64,000 nucleotides of DNA from Epiperipatus broadwayi (lineage: Eukaryota; Onychophora; Udeonychophora; Euonychophora; Peripatidae). The notes under the pieces are model-generated. The model was not told where the DNA came from and ran no database searches. It saw only the letters and a list, made by a program, of their open reading frames with translations. Position 1 is the stretch's first letter. Every line of letters starts with the position of its first letter. Shown piece after piece: positions 62,540-64,000 of the stretch. The stretch covers positions 374,001 to 438,000 of the forward strand of contig JAQFVV010000318.1 of the NCBI GenBank assembly GCA_028023455.1, in the 5' to 3' direction. Made by a program: the position numbers and the translations under genes.

Positions 62540-63605
62540 CGAATATAGAAAGTTGATGCTTGAAAATCAAAAATGTAAATTTTCTATTCAAAAAGTAATC
62601 TTTTTTTTGAATGAAGTTCATACAATCAATATTTAAAATGTTTTGTAAAATAGAAGAATAGAGCACCCATTTTTATTATACTGTATAAACTTAAAATGAC
62701 AACTGATGTAATATCTTTATATTTACAAAAATCTTCTTAAGCAATAATTAAATACTTCATAAAATTTTATTGTTTATTTTCATAGGTTCATATTTTTATT
62801 TATCCAATATTTAGTACATTGTTAAATTAATTTTATTTAAGGCTATTTACTTAACAATCAGTCTAGTGACAAAATGCCTAAGTTTTGATGCTACTATTTT
62901 GTCAAAATATTCTGGTTATTGTTTATAAATCAGTTTTTTAAATAATATTTCATATTTCAGAATATAGTTGTAATAAATAAATTTATATAATCACACTTTA
63001 TTTCATATAGATAGAGAACATATGTTTGAATGTCCAGACTATATGATTCTTGAAACAAAACAGAATTCCAATTAGTTCATCAACTACAAACATAAATAAA
63101 CTTGTCTAACTGTTGAATGAATATAAAAATCAATTGTAATGATAATTAGAATCGGCTCTATTGTTAGTACATGTGTATTTTACATGGAACTGCAATTGTA
63201 AGAAAAGGAAGCAAAAATAAATGTCGAACTATACAAAACTGGAAAACACACACACACATTTTAATTTATCCCTTTCCTGTTATAATTAGATTTTGGGATA
63301 TTGTTTTATTTTTATATTAAACACTTCATATTTACAATAAATTATTTATAAATCATAACTAATCATTTAAAATTATACATGACAATAGTTTTTAGCTTAC
63401 TATCCATAGGTGCATATGATATCAGTTTTGATAACAACAAAACATTCCACTATGCTTTCATTTTATAAATTCATTGTAAACTGTGAAATGATCCCAAAAC
63501 TTAAAAAAAATTTCAGTTATTTCTGAATGAAAATCCAAATAAATTGATTTGGTCGATACTAAATTGATTATTAAATAGTATATTTTTTTTGTTATAATTA
63601 TTATG
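62540..63605. other. AT-rich non-coding sequence
   Basis: No gene recognised. Confidence 0.45.
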
Positions 63606-63607
63606 AT

Positions 63608-64000
63608 TCAAAACATAATCACCATTACTTATGATTGCTTATAACTGTTATTAAAACAGGCAAAACTCTCAATACATAAGCCAGAGTAATCAATGGATGC
63701 CAGAAGGCTTGTGCATAAAATCCCCATCTACTGCCTACTCATCCAATATCCCCAGATTAGTTTCTGGCTTGTGGTCCTCATCAATGAGGAGCCTTGGATC
63801 TGAGAGCACTGTACCTAGATCTTAGGATCTAATGCAACCCTCCAGTAGCCACCTTTTATCTCTACTTAATTACAAAAGTATGAGTCATAAATTGAAAACA
63901 CTATAATATTTTCCAATTCAAGCTTATTAGATTATATAGTCAATAGGTCTGAACTCAGTTCAATACCCATACATTTTGGTGATTGTGGTTCTTTAATAAC
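63608..64000 (-). mobile_element. Family G retrozyme-like unit, cut by the window edge
   Basis: Minus-oriented and closely similar to the 55.4-55.9 kb part: TTAAAACAGGCAAAACTCT, GGATGCCAGAAGGCTTG, ATCCAATATCCCCAG, GAGCCTTGGATCTGAGAG and TGCAACCCTCCAG in the same order. It runs off the right end of the window, so its length and partner copies are unknown. Confidence 0.75.
63749..63790 (-). ncRNA. Degenerate hammerhead ribozyme-like motif, family G (63.7 kb copy)
   Basis: Helix I TCCTCA/TGGGGA is kept in full. The core box reads TTGATGA instead of CTGATGA, losing the essential C at position 3, and the cleavage triplet is ATC. Predicted inactive, but it confirms the helix-I pairing in an independent copy. 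Confidence 0.5.

Noticed and set aside
1-64000. Bacterial operons, CRISPR arrays, rRNA or complete tRNA genes
   Set aside because: No long open frames with ribosome-binding sites, no regularly spaced direct repeats of 25-40 bp, and no cloverleaf-capable segment with both boxes and acceptor stem were found by eye. A tRNAscan or Rfam search would settle the RNA genes.

Overview
This window looks like intergenic or intronic DNA from a large, very AT-rich eukaryotic nuclear genome. The repeat set (an RTE-like LINE, a Tx1/L1-like LINE, a Penelope-like element, two hAT families and foldback elements) points to an invertebrate animal. Species or phylum cannot be fixed from the sequence. There is no bacterial-style gene organisation, no rRNA, no convincing tRNA gene and no CRISPR array. 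The only plausible host-gene piece is a candidate 3' terminal exon on the minus strand at about 0.5-1.2 kb, with a pyrimidine-rich acceptor, an 81-codon open segment and a polyadenylation signal.

Layout: 0.5-1.2 kb candidate exon (-). 3.34-4.17 kb inverted compound of a hammerhead-like repeat family (called F here). 4.95 kb isolated hammerhead-like hairpin. 6.57-7.13 kb a 133-bp tandem duplication next to a 5'-truncated RTE fragment. 7.9-8.3 kb Penelope-like (GIY-YIG) relic. 10.3-13.4 kb broken hAT transposon (-). 14.8-15.1 kb non-autonomous hAT element with an 8-bp target duplication. 15.1-15.6 kb decayed RTE tail. 20.3-20.5 kb foldback relative of family G. 23.7-26.6 kb second broken hAT (DUF4371-like) (-). 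28.97-29.55 kb long-TIR foldback element. 30.37-33.53 kb full-length but disabled RTE-like LINE with an 11-bp target duplication. 36.3-37.65 kb 5'-truncated Tx1/L1-like LINE (-). 44.29-47.13 kb RTE copy with its 5' third inverted. 47.64-48.00 kb foldback element. 50.4-51.6 kb 339-bp repeat family, tandem plus inverted, between 13-bp direct repeats. 53.0-53.5 kb minisatellites. 55.4-56.6 kb and 63.6-64.0 kb family G, a 439-bp repeat with hammerhead-like motifs. 62.2-62.5 kb a third family-F copy. The remainder is AT-rich sequence in which I see no gene.

The most interesting signal is a set of small repeat families whose units (about 339, 439 and 481 bp) occur as one to two tandem copies joined head-to-head to an inverted partial copy; two of the compounds have clear flanking direct repeats. 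Two families (F and G) carry motifs that fit the hammerhead ribozyme core. In family G, helix I shows a compensatory base-pair change between copies. This architecture resembles animal retrozymes and Penelope-like elements, and a Penelope-like coding relic lies in the same window. Ribozyme activity and the link to Penelope machinery are inferences from reading the sequence, not tested. Element boundaries were placed by eye and may be off by several bases.
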